A DNA stretch of 44,363 nucleotides from Caulobacterales bacterium (GTDB taxonomy: Bacteria > Pseudomonadota > Alphaproteobacteria > Caulobacterales > Caulobacteraceae), in contig CANJID010000032.1 of assembly GCA_947474395.1 (NCBI GenBank), positions 1-44,363 of the forward strand. The letters are read 5' to 3'. The position numbers and the translations under genes were made by a program. Below the pieces are notes generated by a model. That model saw nothing but the letters and a program-made list of their open reading frames with translations, did no database searches and was not told where the DNA came from. This document shows, in pieces, positions 33,192-42,395 of the stretch. Every line of letters starts with the position of its first letter. Position 1 is the stretch's first letter.

Positions 33192-33767
33192 ATGTCCGAC
33201 GACGCCCCGCAGTGCACGCCCGATTACCTTTACCGCTTGAGCCTATGCGGCTGCAGGACCCATGCGCCTTTGGCCGACCAGTGGACTACGGGCTATTCGC
33301 AAGGAGAGCTCGATGACGCCCAGGCCCGCTACGACCTCGTCTTCCCCCCGGATCTGATCGCGCTCTACCGCGAGCGGCGGCCGGTCCGGGGAATCCACTG
33401 GACCCTGGACGACGCCGCCATCGGCCGGGCGCTCAAATGGCCGCTGGAAGGCCTGTGGTTCGACGTCCAGCACAACTTCCTCTGGCGCAGCGAATGGGGC
33501 GCAAAGCCCGCCGCGCCGGCCGACCAGCTCGCCATCCTGCAAGATGTCGTCGCCGCGGCGCCGAAGCTGATCCCTATCCTGGGCCATCGCTACATCCCGC
33601 AGGAGCCGGGGGAAGCCGGAAACCCCGTCTTCTCGGTCTATGGCTCGGAGGTCACCCACTATGGATCCGACCTGGTGAACTACTTCGACCGGGAGTTCAT
33701 CGGCGCGACTGCGATACCCCTCGGCGGACCGATCAAAAACATCCGATTCTGGTCAGGCTTCACCTAG
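33192..33767 (+). CDS. SMI1/KNR4 family protein
   Basis: A 191-aa cytoplasmic protein. The segment SQGELDDAQARYDLVFPPDLIALYRERRPVRG (about 40-71) and the following GLWFDVQHNFLWRSEWG are the SMI1/KNR4 fold signature, and IPILGHRYIPQEPGEAGNPVFSVYGSEVTHYG is the usual second half. In bacteria such domains are frequent as immunity proteins against contact-delivered toxins, but single copies also occur outside toxin loci. No toxin gene lies next to it here. I chose the ATG at 33192 rather than the frame's earlier start because family similarity begins only after it. It may be a monocistronic gene. Confidence 0.7.
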   Translation: MSDDAPQCTPDYLYRLSLCGCRTHAPLADQWTTGYSQGELDDAQARYDLVFPPDLIALYRERRPVRGIHWTLDDAAIGRALKWPLEGLWFDVQHNFLWRSEWGAKPAAPADQLAILQDVVAAAPKLIPILGHRYIPQEPGEAGNPVFSVYGSEVTHYGSDLVNYFDREFIGATAIPLGGPIKNIRFWSGFT

Positions 33768-33893
33768 GCGCCCCCCCTGCCCTAGGGTTGCTGAGCACTG
33801 TTAAAGTGGGTCGTCAAACGGCGCGCGGACCGCTATCCTCGCGTCCAATCCCCGGCGAGCGTAAATCAGCCAGGATGGCGTAGGGAATCGATT

Positions 33894-36410
33894 TTGAGCC
33901 GCAAACTGACCATTGCCCTGGCGATGCTGCCGGCGCTGCTCACCACCACGGCCTGGGGCCTGGCCGCGGCCGCATCCGACAAGCCGCCAATCGACAGGCC
34001 GCCGGTCGTCAAGACCCAGGCGCAGCTTGCACCCACTCCCGCCCTCGCGGGCTGGGACGTGATCGATAAGTACTGCGTGGCCTGCCACAACGACGGCGCG
34101 AAGATCGGCAACATCGCCTTCGACACCATGGACAGGGCGGCGCCTGGCGAGCACGCCAAGGTGCTGGAGGAGGCGATCCGCCGGCTGCGCGGCCACTTCA
34201 TGCCGCCCTCGGGCATGCCCCAGCCGAGCGAGACGGACCGCCAGGCGCTGATCGCCTGGCTGGAAAAGCAGCTCGACCTCGCGGCCGCCGCCAAGACCGA
34301 CGCCGGCTCGACGCCGCTGCACCGGCTGAACCGCCGCGAATACGCCAATTCGGTTCACGACCTGATCGGTCTGGATGTCGATCCCGCCGTCTGGCTGCCA
34401 CAGGATCCACTGAAGGACGGCTTCGACACCGACGCCGCCTCCCTCCAGGTCACGCCGAACTTCCTCGACCAGGCCGTGGGCGCCGCGCGCTCGCTGGCGG
34501 TCCAGGCCGTGGGCGACCCCAAGGCGCCGCCGATCGACACGACCTACGGCAACGTCGCCAACATGATCATCTCGCTGCCCCCGCGCGCTGCGGCCGGCGC
34601 CGGCAACCAGCAGAAATACAAGGACGGCATGCCGTTCGGCACGCGCGGCGGCATGATCGTCGAGCACGTGTTCCCCGCCGATGGCGAGTATGTGCTGACC
34701 ATCGGCGACATGGCCCTCGCCCGCGAGGTCCCGCGACTGGAATTCGAGAACACCGTGGTCGCGCTGCTCGACGGCAAGGAGTTCTACCGGACCGTCGTCG
34801 GCGGCGAGGAGGACCACAAGGCCATCGACCAGAAGCTCGACGACGCCGTTTTCCAGGTCAACAAGCGCCTGCGCGACATCCACTTCCAGGCCACGGCCGG
34901 CCAGCACAAGGTCGCCGTGACCTTCCTGCGCCGCAGCTACGCGGAGAGCGATGAGCGGGTGCGCCCGAACACCATCGACGGCGGCCAGGCGCGGGTGAAC
35001 GCCGTACACGCCCTGCAGATCAAGGGCCCGGTGAAGGTGACCGGCCTCAGCGCCTCGCAGAGCCGCCAGAAGATCTTCATCTGCACGCCCGCGAGCGCCG
35101 GCGAGGAAGCGCCCTGCGCCCGGAAGATCGTCGAGAACCTGGCCGAACGCGCCTTCCGCCGGCCGGTGACGGACGCCGACCTTCGCCCGGTGATGGCCTT
35201 CTACGACCGCCAACGCCGCACGGGAGGCTCCTTCGACGAGGGCGTGCGCGATGCGCTGTCGGCGATCCTCGCCAGCCCGCACTTCCTCTATCGCGCCGAG
35301 GCGGCGACCAACCGCGTCCGCGAACTGACCGATCTCGAACTCGCCTCGCGCCTGTCCTTCTTCCTGTGGAGCAGCATACCGGACGAGGAACTGCTCAGGC
35401 TGGCGGAGAAGAACGAGCTCAGCAAACCGGGCGCGGTCGAGGCCCAGGTGCACAGGATGCTCCGCGACCCGCGGGCGAAGTCGCTCACGACGGGCTTCGC
35501 CTTCCAGTGGCTGAACGTCGCCAAGATGGACACCATCGTTCCCGCGCAGGCGCTCTTCAGCTACGCGAGCGGCGTCTATGACCCCCGTCCGGCCTTCCGC
35601 ACCGAGCTGGAGCTGTTCGTGGACAGCATCCTGCGTTCGGACCGCAGCGTTGTGGACCTGCTGACCGCGGACCACACCTACATCAACGAGCAGCTCGCGC
35701 TCCTCTACGGCATGGAGGACGTCAAGGGCGGCGGCTTCCGCAAGGTCATCCTGAAGGACCCCAAGCGCCATGGCCTCCTGGGCAAGGGCGCGGTGCTGAC
35801 GCTGACCGCGAACCCCAACCGCACGGCTCCGGTGCTGCGCGGCGCATGGATCCTGGAGCGCATTCTCGGCACGCCCCCGGCCAATCCGCCGCTGAACATT
35901 CCGGCCCTCAGCGACACCGTGGCGGCCAAGCCCACGACGGTCCGCGAGCGTGTGGAGATGCACCGCGCCAATCCGTCCTGCTCGATGTGCCATGCGGTGA
36001 TGGAGCCGATCGGCTTCGCCCTCGAGAATTTCGACACCGTCGGCCAGTTCCGCACCATCGACCCGCAGTCGCACGTGCCGATCGACACCGCGGCCGTGAT
36101 GCCGGACGGCACCAAGCTCAGCGGCCCCGAGGACCTGGTGAAGGTGCTCGCCAGCCACGGCCAGCAGTTCGCTCAGACGATCACCGAGAAGCTGATGGCC
36201 TACGCGGTCGGCCGGTCCATCGATTACCAGGACATGCCGACCGTGCGCCGCATCGCCCGCGACGCCGCGGCCAGCAACTACACCTTTGAATCCCTCGTGC
36301 TGGGCGTGGTGAAGAGCGACGCCTTCCGCAAACAGGCGCCGCCGCCGGCGCCCTCGCAACCGCCGCCTGTCACCACGCAGGCCCGTAACGACGTAAAGAC
36401 GGGAGGCTGA
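33894..36410 (+). CDS. Exported c-heme DUF1587/DUF1592/DUF1588/DUF1585 protein
   Basis: An 838-aa periplasmic protein starting at TTG, because no in-frame ATG fits. Signal peptide about 1-27. A c-type heme site CVACH (61-65) begins the cytochrome-like part, with axial-type Met in RGHFMPPSGMP. DUF1587 covers about 142-200 (LHRLNRREYANSVHDLIGLDV). A central beta domain and DUF1595 (RKIVENLAERAFRRPV, near 405) follow. DUF1592 (LASRLSFFLWSSIPDEELL, near 483), DUF1588 (LTANPNRTAPVLRGAWIL; CSMCHAVMEPIGFALENFD) and DUF1585 (TITEKLMAYAVGRSIDYQD) complete it. The second CSMCH (about 697-701) may bind another heme. It is always paired with DUF1552 proteins, as here (7-bp gap). Redox role likely, substrate unknown. 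Confidence 0.88.
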   Translation: MSRKLTIALAMLPALLTTTAWGLAAAASDKPPIDRPPVVKTQAQLAPTPALAGWDVIDKYCVACHNDGAKIGNIAFDTMDRAAPGEHAKVLEEAIRRLRGHFMPPSGMPQPSETDRQALIAWLEKQLDLAAAAKTDAGSTPLHRLNRREYANSVHDLIGLDVDPAVWLPQDPLKDGFDTDAASLQVTPNFLDQAVGAARSLAVQAVGDPKAPPIDTTYGNVANMIISLPPRAAAGAGNQQKYKDGMPFGTRGGMIVEHVFPADGEYVLTIGDMALAREVPRLEFENTVVALLDGKEFYRTVVGGEEDHKAIDQKLDDAVFQVNKRLRDIHFQATAGQHKVAVTFLRRSYAESDERVRPNTIDGGQARVNAVHALQIKGPVKVTGLSASQSRQKIFICTPASAGEEAPCARKIVENLAERAFRRPVTDADLRPVMAFYDRQRRTGGSFDEGVRDALSAILASPHFLYRAEAATNRVRELTDLELASRLSFFLWSSIPDEELLRLAEKNELSKPGAVEAQVHRMLRDPRAKSLTTGFAFQWLNVAKMDTIVPAQALFSYASGVYDPRPAFRTELELFVDSILRSDRSVVDLLTADHTYINEQLALLYGMEDVKGGGFRKVILKDPKRHGLLGKGAVLTLTANPNRTAPVLRGAWILERILGTPPANPPLNIPALSDTVAAKPTTVRERVEMHRANPSCSMCHAVMEPIGFALENFDTVGQFRTIDPQSHVPIDTAAVMPDGTKLSGPEDLVKVLASHGQQFAQTITEKLMAYAVGRSIDYQDMPTVRRIARDAAASNYTFESLVLGVVKSDAFRKQAPPPAPSQPPPVTTQARNDVKTGG

Positions 36411-36416
36411 AGCTCC

Positions 36417-37691
36417 ATGTTCCTGACCAGGAAGCACTTGTCGCGGCGGATGGTCCTGAGAGGCGCCGGCGTCTCGGTCGCGCTGCCCTTGCTCGACGCC
36501 ATGATCCCCGCGGCCACCGCGCACGCCCAGACCGCCGCCGCGATCAAGCCGCGGCTGGCCTACGTCTATTTCCCGCACGGCGCGGTGCAGAAGTTCTGGA
36601 CCCCCGAAGGGACGGGACGGGACTTCAAGTTCTCGCGCATCCTGAAGCCCCTCGAAGAGGTGCGCGACTACGTGACGGTGGTCACCAACCTGCGCAACAA
36701 GCCGGGCGAAAGTTCGGACCCGCACGGCATCATCGAGGCCACCTGGCTCACCTGCCAGAATCCGCAGGTTCCAAGGGTAGGCGCCGACGCCGGCGTCTCG
36801 ATCGACCAGCTCGCGGCGCGCCAGATGGGCAAGGACACGCCCCTGTCCTCCATCGAGCTTTGCGGCGAGCCCGGCGGCGCCATTTCATACAACACGCCCG
36901 GCGTTGGCCTGCCGCTCGAGGGCAACCCGCGCAAGGTGTTCACGACCATGTTCGGCCCGGGCGATTCCAACGCCGAGCGCAAGGGGCTGCTGGAATCGAC
37001 GGGCAGCCTGCTCGACTACGTGCGCGACGCCAGCCAGAGCCTGTCGAGCACCCTCGGAGCGTCCGACCGCGTGCTCGTCAGCGACTTCCTCGACTCGGTG
37101 CGCGAGGTCGAGAGCCGTACGCAGAAGCTGATGGCCAAGGCCGATTCACTCGGCCAACTGCCGAACACGCCCCTGGGCGCCCCGGACGACTTCACCGAAA
37201 TGCTCGACATCCAGTTCGAGATGATCGCGCTCGCCTTCCAGACCAATCAGACGCGGGTCGCGACCATGCGCATGATCAAGGAAGCGAGCATGCGCACCTT
37301 CCCGAACGTCAATGTCGACGAGGCCTTCCACCCGCTCTCGCACCACGGCGAGGATCCGGACAAGCAGGAACGACTGGCGCGCGTGCAGGCCTACCAGGTC
37401 GAACGGTTCGCCCACTTCGGCAAGCGCCTCGCATCCATGAAGGAAGCGGGCGGAAGCGTGCTCGACAACGCCATCATCCTGTACGGAAGCAACATGGCGA
37501 ACAGCGACCTGCACAACAACAACCCGCTGCCGCAGCTCCTGATCGGCAAGGGCGGCGGCATCAAGGGCGGCCAGCACCTGGCGATGCCGAAGGATACGCC
37601 GCACGCCAACCTTCTCCTGACCATGGCGCAGCGCGCGGGCGTCAAGATTGAGAAGTTCGGCGATTCCAGCGGACCGATCTCGGAGGCCTGA
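36417..37691 (+). CDS. Tat-exported DUF1552 protein
   Basis: A 424-aa protein with a twin-arginine signal (LSRRMVLRGAGVSVALPLLDAM, about 8-29). The mature part shows the DUF1552 pattern RLAYVYFPHGAVQKFWTPEG, LEEVRDYVTVVTNL, DPHGIIEATWLTC, GVSIDQLAARQMG and LDIQFEMIALAFQTNQTRVATMRM. Near the C-terminus NAIILYGSNMANSDLHNNNPLPQLLIGKGGG matches. It resembles the sulfatase-like DUF1501 proteins in arrangement but its chemistry is not known. It folds in the cytoplasm before export, which suggests a bound cofactor or metal. Its partner is the c-heme protein just upstream, and the ankyrin protein starts 1 nt after its stop. Confidence 0.88.
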   Translation: MFLTRKHLSRRMVLRGAGVSVALPLLDAMIPAATAHAQTAAAIKPRLAYVYFPHGAVQKFWTPEGTGRDFKFSRILKPLEEVRDYVTVVTNLRNKPGESSDPHGIIEATWLTCQNPQVPRVGADAGVSIDQLAARQMGKDTPLSSIELCGEPGGAISYNTPGVGLPLEGNPRKVFTTMFGPGDSNAERKGLLESTGSLLDYVRDASQSLSSTLGASDRVLVSDFLDSVREVESRTQKLMAKADSLGQLPNTPLGAPDDFTEMLDIQFEMIALAFQTNQTRVATMRMIKEASMRTFPNVNVDEAFHPLSHHGEDPDKQERLARVQAYQVERFAHFGKRLASMKEAGGSVLDNAIILYGSNMANSDLHNNNPLPQLLIGKGGGIKGGQHLAMPKDTPHANLLLTMAQRAGVKIEKFGDSSGPISEA

Positions 37692-37692
37692 C

Positions 37693-39294
37693 ATGCGCTG
37701 GAAGGCGACGCACATCGCGCTCGCGGCAGCGGCGCTTGTCTGCTGCGGCGCCATCGGCGGCGTTGCGAGCGCGGCCGCGACGGCGGCGGCGACGACCCCG
37801 GACACCACGCCTGATGGGGGCACGCCCCTCATGCAGGCGGCGTTCGAAGGCGACGTCGCCGGGGCGCAGCGACTGCTGAAGGCAGGCGCGGACGTCAACG
37901 CCATGAACCTCTATGGCGTCGACGCGATGCTGCTCGCCGCGGAGGCGTCGAACACGCCGCTGATCCAGGTGCTTCTGAAGGCCGGCGCGAAGGCGACTTC
38001 CGCCAACCTGGACGGCGAAACGGCGCTGCACCTCGTCGCCCGTGCGGGCAATGTCGAGGCCGCGAAGCTGCTGCTGCGGGCCGGCGCCAAGGTCGACGCG
38101 CGCGAGAAGTTCGGCGGCCAGACGCCCTTGATGTGGGCCGCCGCGCGGCGCCACGGGCCCATGGTCGACCTGCTCGTCTCGAAGGGCGCAGACGTCAACG
38201 CCCGCTCCCTCGTCCGCGACTACCAGCGCGTCGCGACGGCCGAGAGCCGCGCCAAGTTTCTCGATCGCGGCGGCCTGACCCCGCTGATGTACGCCGCCCG
38301 CGAGAACTGCCGCGCCTGCGTCGATATCCTGCTGAAGCACAAGGCCGACATCGCCCTGCCCGATCCGGCCGACGTCCCGCCGCTGTCGATCGCGCTGATG
38401 AACGGCAACTGGGACGTCGCGAAACGGCTCATCGAAGCCGGCGCCGACGTCAATCAATGGGACATCTTCGGCCAGTCCCCGCTGCACGTCGCGGTGGGCA
38501 ATATGAACAGCCGCGGCAACAACAATCCGCTCGACATGGATGCGCAGAACCAGGCGACCGGCCGCGACATCGTGAAGATGCTGGTCGAGCTCGGGGCCAA
38601 TCCCAATCAGCAGCTGGTCTACCGGGCTCCCGGCCGCGACGCCGGCGTCGGCCGCGGGCTCACCCCGTTCCTGGAGGCCTGCGCCAACGGCGACATCGAG
38701 ATCGTGAAGCTCCTCCTGGCGCACGGCGCGAACCCGAAGCTGGCGACTGCCGACGGCCAGAGCCCGATCATCCTGGCGGTCGGATCGCGCGCGGGGGGCA
38801 CCGCCAACCCGGGCGCGCGGAGCGCCACGGCCGATGCGGTCCCGGCCGAGCGCGCGGGCGCAGGCGCCGGTGAAGCCGCCGCACCGCGCGAGAACCCGAC
38901 CGTCACCTTGATCAAGCTGCTGGCTGACGCCGGGGCGGATGTTCAGGTCGTCGCCAAGCGGCACTTCCTGCAGCGCACGCGCGGCGGCTCGGCGCTGCAC
39001 TATGCCGTCCGCACCGGGAGCAAGGACGTGATGGCCGCGCTCGTGGCGCTGCACATCGACATCAACGCGAAGGACGAGGACGGCCTGACCGCGCTCGACT
39101 ACGCCATGGGCCGCGGCTACGTGCCGTTCCTGCAGCTGGCCCAGGCCCCGCGCAAGGATCTCGCCGATCCGCTGCGCCAGTGGGGCGCCAACGTGGAGCT
39201 TGCGAAAATACCGGATTGGGCCCCGCAGGGCCCTCCCCTCGGCACGGCCGTCTACGACGCCGTCCTCTGGCCGGTGGAACCGGTAGGATCGTAA
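37693..39294 (+). CDS. Exported ankyrin-repeat protein
   Basis: A 533-aa protein with a signal peptide (about 1-28, ending SAAATAAA). At least nine ankyrin repeats follow, for example GGTPLMQAAFEGDVAGAQRLLKAGADVN, GETALHLVARAGNVEAAKLLLRAGAKVD and GQSPLHVAVGNMNSRG. GLTPFLEACANGDIEIVKLLLAHGANP and DGLTALDYAMGRG are further examples. A low-complexity Ala/Gly loop (about residues 365-397) interrupts the series. The ATG one base after the DUF1552 stop is chosen because the signal peptide begins there. It likely acts as a periplasmic scaffold or inhibitor for the DUF1592/DUF1552 pair; such ankyrin partners recur in these clusters. Stop and next start overlap (TAATG). Confidence 0.85.
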   Translation: MRWKATHIALAAAALVCCGAIGGVASAAATAAATTPDTTPDGGTPLMQAAFEGDVAGAQRLLKAGADVNAMNLYGVDAMLLAAEASNTPLIQVLLKAGAKATSANLDGETALHLVARAGNVEAAKLLLRAGAKVDAREKFGGQTPLMWAAARRHGPMVDLLVSKGADVNARSLVRDYQRVATAESRAKFLDRGGLTPLMYAARENCRACVDILLKHKADIALPDPADVPPLSIALMNGNWDVAKRLIEAGADVNQWDIFGQSPLHVAVGNMNSRGNNNPLDMDAQNQATGRDIVKMLVELGANPNQQLVYRAPGRDAGVGRGLTPFLEACANGDIEIVKLLLAHGANPKLATADGQSPIILAVGSRAGGTANPGARSATADAVPAERAGAGAGEAAAPRENPTVTLIKLLADAGADVQVVAKRHFLQRTRGGSALHYAVRTGSKDVMAALVALHIDINAKDEDGLTALDYAMGRGYVPFLQLAQAPRKDLADPLRQWGANVELAKIPDWAPQGPPLGTAVYDAVLWPVEPVGS

Positions 39295-40220
39295 TGCTCA
39301 TCAATCGCCGTTTCCTCCTGCGCACCGGTGCGCCGGCGCTTGCCGCCGCTTCGCTGCTTCCCGCCCCCGTCTTCGCGGCTGAGCAGAAGAAGGCCGGCGC
39401 CCGCGACATCACGGTCAGGGATGTCAACGGCCTGGCGGTTTTCGGCGGCGCGGGGTGCAATGTCGTCGCCCTGCCGGGGCCCGAGGGCGCGCTGCTCGTC
39501 GATGGTGGGCGCGCCGTCAACGCCGCCGTGCTGCTCAAGGCCGTGTCCGGCGCCCTGAAGACCAAACGCGTCCACACCCTGATCAACACCCACTGGCATC
39601 CCGAGCAGGTCGGCTGCAACGAAGCGGTGGGCAAGGACGGCGGCGTGATCGTCGCCCACGAGGTCACGCGCCTGTATCTCGGCCGCGACAGTCATTCGGC
39701 GCTCTACGAAGGCGTCATCAAGGCCGTGCCGCCCAAGGCGCGTCCGACGAAGACCACCTTCAATACCGGCTCGCTCGAGTTCGCGGGCGAGACGGTCGAG
39801 TATCGCTACCTGCCGGCGGCGCATACCAATGGCGATCTCTTCGTCCACTTCCCGAAGCACAATGTCATCGCCGCCGGCGGGCCGGTGTCCGCGGTGCGCT
39901 GGCCGGTGATGGACTATCTCAACGGCGCCTTCATGCACGGCTTCGTGCGCAGTTACGAAATCCTCGCCGCGGTCGTGAAACCCGACACCATCGTCGTCCC
40001 CGCGGACGGTCCGACGCTGACAGGCGCGGACATCGTCCGGCAAAAGGACATGTACGAGGCGCTGTTCAAGCAACTGTTCGCCCACTTCAACAAGGGCTTC
40101 GGCCCGAAGGACGTGGTCGAGGCGCGGCCACTGAAGGACTACGAGGCGCAGTTCGGCGATCCGGCGCAATTCCTCGAAGCCGCCTATCGCAGCATACAGC
40201 TCGCCACCATTCCGTACTGA
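39294..40220 (+). CDS. Exported metallo-beta-lactamase-fold protein with altered metal motif
   Basis: A 308-aa protein whose ATG overlaps the ankyrin stop by one base. Its N-terminus (NRRFLLRTGAPALAAASLL, about 4-22) looks like a Tat or Sec signal. The fold is recognisable from VVALPGPEGALLVDGG (about 57-72), the strand LINTHWHPEQVGCN (about 97-109), LPAAHTNGDLFVHFPKHNVIAAGG and PDTIVVPADGP. In active members the metal motif is HxHxDH; here it is His100, His102, Glu104, Gln105, and the later GD-type ligand region reads AGGPVSA. So either one metal is lost or the enzyme uses another set of ligands. It may be a non-hydrolytic relative serving the preceding periplasmic cluster. Confidence 0.78.
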   Translation: MLINRRFLLRTGAPALAAASLLPAPVFAAEQKKAGARDITVRDVNGLAVFGGAGCNVVALPGPEGALLVDGGRAVNAAVLLKAVSGALKTKRVHTLINTHWHPEQVGCNEAVGKDGGVIVAHEVTRLYLGRDSHSALYEGVIKAVPPKARPTKTTFNTGSLEFAGETVEYRYLPAAHTNGDLFVHFPKHNVIAAGGPVSAVRWPVMDYLNGAFMHGFVRSYEILAAVVKPDTIVVPADGPTLTGADIVRQKDMYEALFKQLFAHFNKGFGPKDVVEARPLKDYEAQFGDPAQFLEAAYRSIQLATIPY

Positions 40221-40347
40221 CGCCTGCGCCCCCTGGGGCTAACGTCTTGCGCCTCCACCTCGAAATACTTGCGGCGGAACGGATCGCGGGGCTAGCCTGC
40301 GAGACCGCCCCAGCGACGGCGATGAGAAAGCCCCAGGGAGGCGAGCC

Positions 40348-40785
40348 ATGACCGGTACGCGTCGCGATGTCCTCAAGACCGGCGTAGCCGCCGGCGTCGG
40401 CTGGGCGCTGGCGGGCGGGGCCCACGCCGCGGACCCCGTCATCGGCATGATCTTCCCGCCGGCGAACTACCCGACGCCGCCCGAGGCCAAGCTGCTCTAT
40501 CCAGCCGGGGTAAGCTTCCTCGCCAAGGGGGTGGGCCTGCCCGGAGGGCTTACCGAAGCCGGCTACGACGAGGCTCAGCCGCGGGTGTACGCCGCCGCCA
40601 TGGAACTCAAGGCCCAGGGCGCGCAGGGCATATCGGTGATGGGCACCTCCCTGACCTTCTATCGCGGCGCGGCCTTCGAACACGAGATCAAGCAGAAGAT
40701 CACCCGCGACACCGGGCTGCCCTGCACCACCATGAGCTCAGGGATAATGGCGTTTTCGCCCCCTTTCCGCCGGATATCAGGCTAA
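40348..40785 (+). pseudogene. Truncated arylmalonate decarboxylase/Asp-Glu racemase-like protein
   Basis: A 145-aa product with a Tat-like signal (RRDVLKTGVAAGVGWA, about 6-20) and a strong ribosome-binding site (GGGAGG 7 nt upstream). From IGMIFPPANY (32) through LLYPAGVSFLAKGVGL and GISVMGTSLTFYRGAAF (94-110) to TGLPCTTMS (122-130) it matches arylmalonate decarboxylase-type enzymes, including the oxyanion-loop GTS. Known members are about 240 aa and end with the half carrying the catalytic cysteine (Cys188 in the Bordetella enzyme). Here similarity stops after TTMS and an unrelated 15-residue tail precedes the stop, so the protein lacks its catalytic cysteine and is probably inactive. Confidence 0.65.
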
Positions 40786-40984
40786 TTGACGAACACGAGC
40801 TTGGCTACGGAGCGTCGGATCGCGGGATCGGCGGCGTTTGAACGTAAGGATTCTTTATGAAGGAGCCGCCGGGCTCGGCCACGTGTCGCCGCCATGGGGT
40901 CAAGCCGGTTCTCTTTGCCGCGTTTTCGGTGCAGCTTGCGCGCCGACAAAAGAAAAAAGTTTCCCTGGGGGGAGTGAGAGCACG
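40786..40984. other. Non-coding or remnant stretch upstream of the 449-aa gene
   Basis: No gene is supported. The sequence after the truncated decarboxylase does not continue that family in any frame I could recognise, and looks like a rearranged junction, possibly the leftover of a mobile element. The last part contains GGGGGGAG, the ribosome-binding site of the next gene. Confidence 0.35.
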
Positions 40985-42334
40985 ATGAACTTCCGAACTT
41001 CATTGGCCTGCGTCGCCGCGGTTGCGGTGGCCGCCCTATGCCTGTCCGCCCCGACCTGGGCCCAGGCGCCTGCCGCCGGAGCCCAGCAGAACCAGGGCGG
41101 CCTGAACCGCGGCCCGCCCCCGCCGCCGACCGGGCCGCCTCCGGGCATGCAGCCCCTGGCCGTCGACATGTTCACCACCAAGAACTTCTACAAGGACCAG
41201 AAGCTCTGGTCCGACCCGCGCTACTACCGCTGCAACGCCCCGCGCCAGATGATCGACTTCATGTGGGAAAGCGGGCGCATGGGCGCCAATCCGCCGACGT
41301 CGGCCTACTGGGGCGACTGCAGCGTGGACTATGTCCCGCGCTCGGCGATGGTCAGCCCCTACCCCTACAAGACCGCCAAGGAGCACTATGAGGCCCTCAT
41401 GGCGGCCGCGAAGGCAAAGGGCGGGCCGACCCACTACACCAAGGCGACGACCCCTGACTGGGACGGCTTCTACAACCGGGACGGCCAGGCGGGCGACGCC
41501 CCGGGCAAGGCGTCTCCTGATCGGGCGTTCGCCGGACCTCCCCCGGCCAACGGGCAAGCCAGGCCCATCCGCGGCGAGCGCTGGCTGTGGGGCGGGGTCA
41601 ACCAGATTCCGACCATCCTGTCGCTGCTGACCCCCGAGTACCAGAAGCGCTACATCCAGGTGGCCTACCACGAGCTGGTCAACAACTCGAAGCAGTGGCC
41701 CGCCTCCTTCTGCTATCCGGAAGGCTTCATGCGCTGGTGGGCCCAGCCCTCGCGGGGCGACCAGTTCGAGCTGACCATGACGCCCTACAAGGCGCAGTTC
41801 ATCTCGGGCATCGCCGACAACTTCCTGCGCGAGTTCCTGGACGGCAAGAGCCACGTCCAGAAGGTGCCGCAGTGGTACGGGGAGACGGTGTCCTTCTGGG
41901 ACGGCGAGACCCTCGTCGGCTGGACCGCCAACGTCCAGGGCTGGACTCAGCACACCGGCTTCGAGTTCTCCAACAAGCTGGAAGCGGTGGAGACCTTCAC
42001 CCCGGTCAAGGACGCGACGGGCAAGGTGATCGCCCTCGAGAACGACGTGATCTTCTACGATCCCGACGCCTTCGTGCAGCCGATCCACATCCACGACCGC
42101 TTCCTGCGGCGGGCCACGCCTGACGATCCGAACGCCCGCTACACCTTCATCGAGTGCCTCTCCAACGTCCGTAACGTCAACGGCCGTCCGATCCAGCTGA
42201 AGAAGGGCGATCCTGAGTTCGTCGACTACTACGGCCGCCCCTGGGCCCAGATCTGGGAAGAGTACTTCGAGAAGGGCTGGGACAAGCCTTCGTCCGAAGT
42301 GGCGCCGCAGGACGTCCTCGACCTGTTCAAGTAG
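40985..42334 (+). CDS. Exported 449-aa protein of unknown function
   Basis: A protein with a Sec signal peptide (about 1-27, ending TWAQA), then a Pro/Gly-rich linker ([13 protein letters not shown]). The mature domain is rich in Trp and Tyr: [73 protein letters not shown] later block, [41 protein letters not shown], followed by [18 protein letters not shown], is built like the WEGDTLV region of the two paired exported proteins at 25-27 kb, so it may be a distant member of the same broad family. It lies upstream of a membrane cytochrome gene on the same strand. Conserved cysteines suggest disulfides in the periplasm. Function not assigned. Confidence 0.72.
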   Translation: MNFRTSLACVAAVAVAALCLSAPTWAQAPAAGAQQNQGGLNRGPPPPPTGPPPGMQPLAVDMFTTKNFYKDQKLWSDPRYYRCNAPRQMIDFMWESGRMGANPPTSAYWGDCSVDYVPRSAMVSPYPYKTAKEHYEALMAAAKAKGGPTHYTKATTPDWDGFYNRDGQAGDAPGKASPDRAFAGPPPANGQARPIRGERWLWGGVNQIPTILSLLTPEYQKRYIQVAYHELVNNSKQWPASFCYPEGFMRWWAQPSRGDQFELTMTPYKAQFISGIADNFLREFLDGKSHVQKVPQWYGETVSFWDGETLVGWTANVQGWTQHTGFEFSNKLEAVETFTPVKDATGKVIALENDVIFYDPDAFVQPIHIHDRFLRRATPDDPNARYTFIECLSNVRNVNGRPIQLKKGDPEFVDYYGRPWAQIWEEYFEKGWDKPSSEVAPQDVLDLFK

Positions 42335-42395
42335 TTGCGAGACCGGCGCGGCTCCATCCGGGGCCGCGCCGGAGACTCGCTAAGTGAGGGCGCCG

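Noticed and set aside
33801-36725. 974-codon open frame on the minus strand opposite the DUF1592 gene
   Set aside because: It mirrors the codon bias of the real gene, spans two genes, and its product is low-complexity His/Arg/Gly/Val-rich without recognisable domains.
37642-39054. 470-codon minus-strand frame opposite the ankyrin gene
   Set aside because: It is a shadow of the repetitive ankyrin coding sequence, which has clear ankyrin repeats in the plus frame.
40782-41003. 73-codon minus-strand frame suggested as a transposase remnant
   Set aside because: No transposase motif or terminal inverted repeat could be recognised, and it overlaps the promoter and start of the real gene at 40985.
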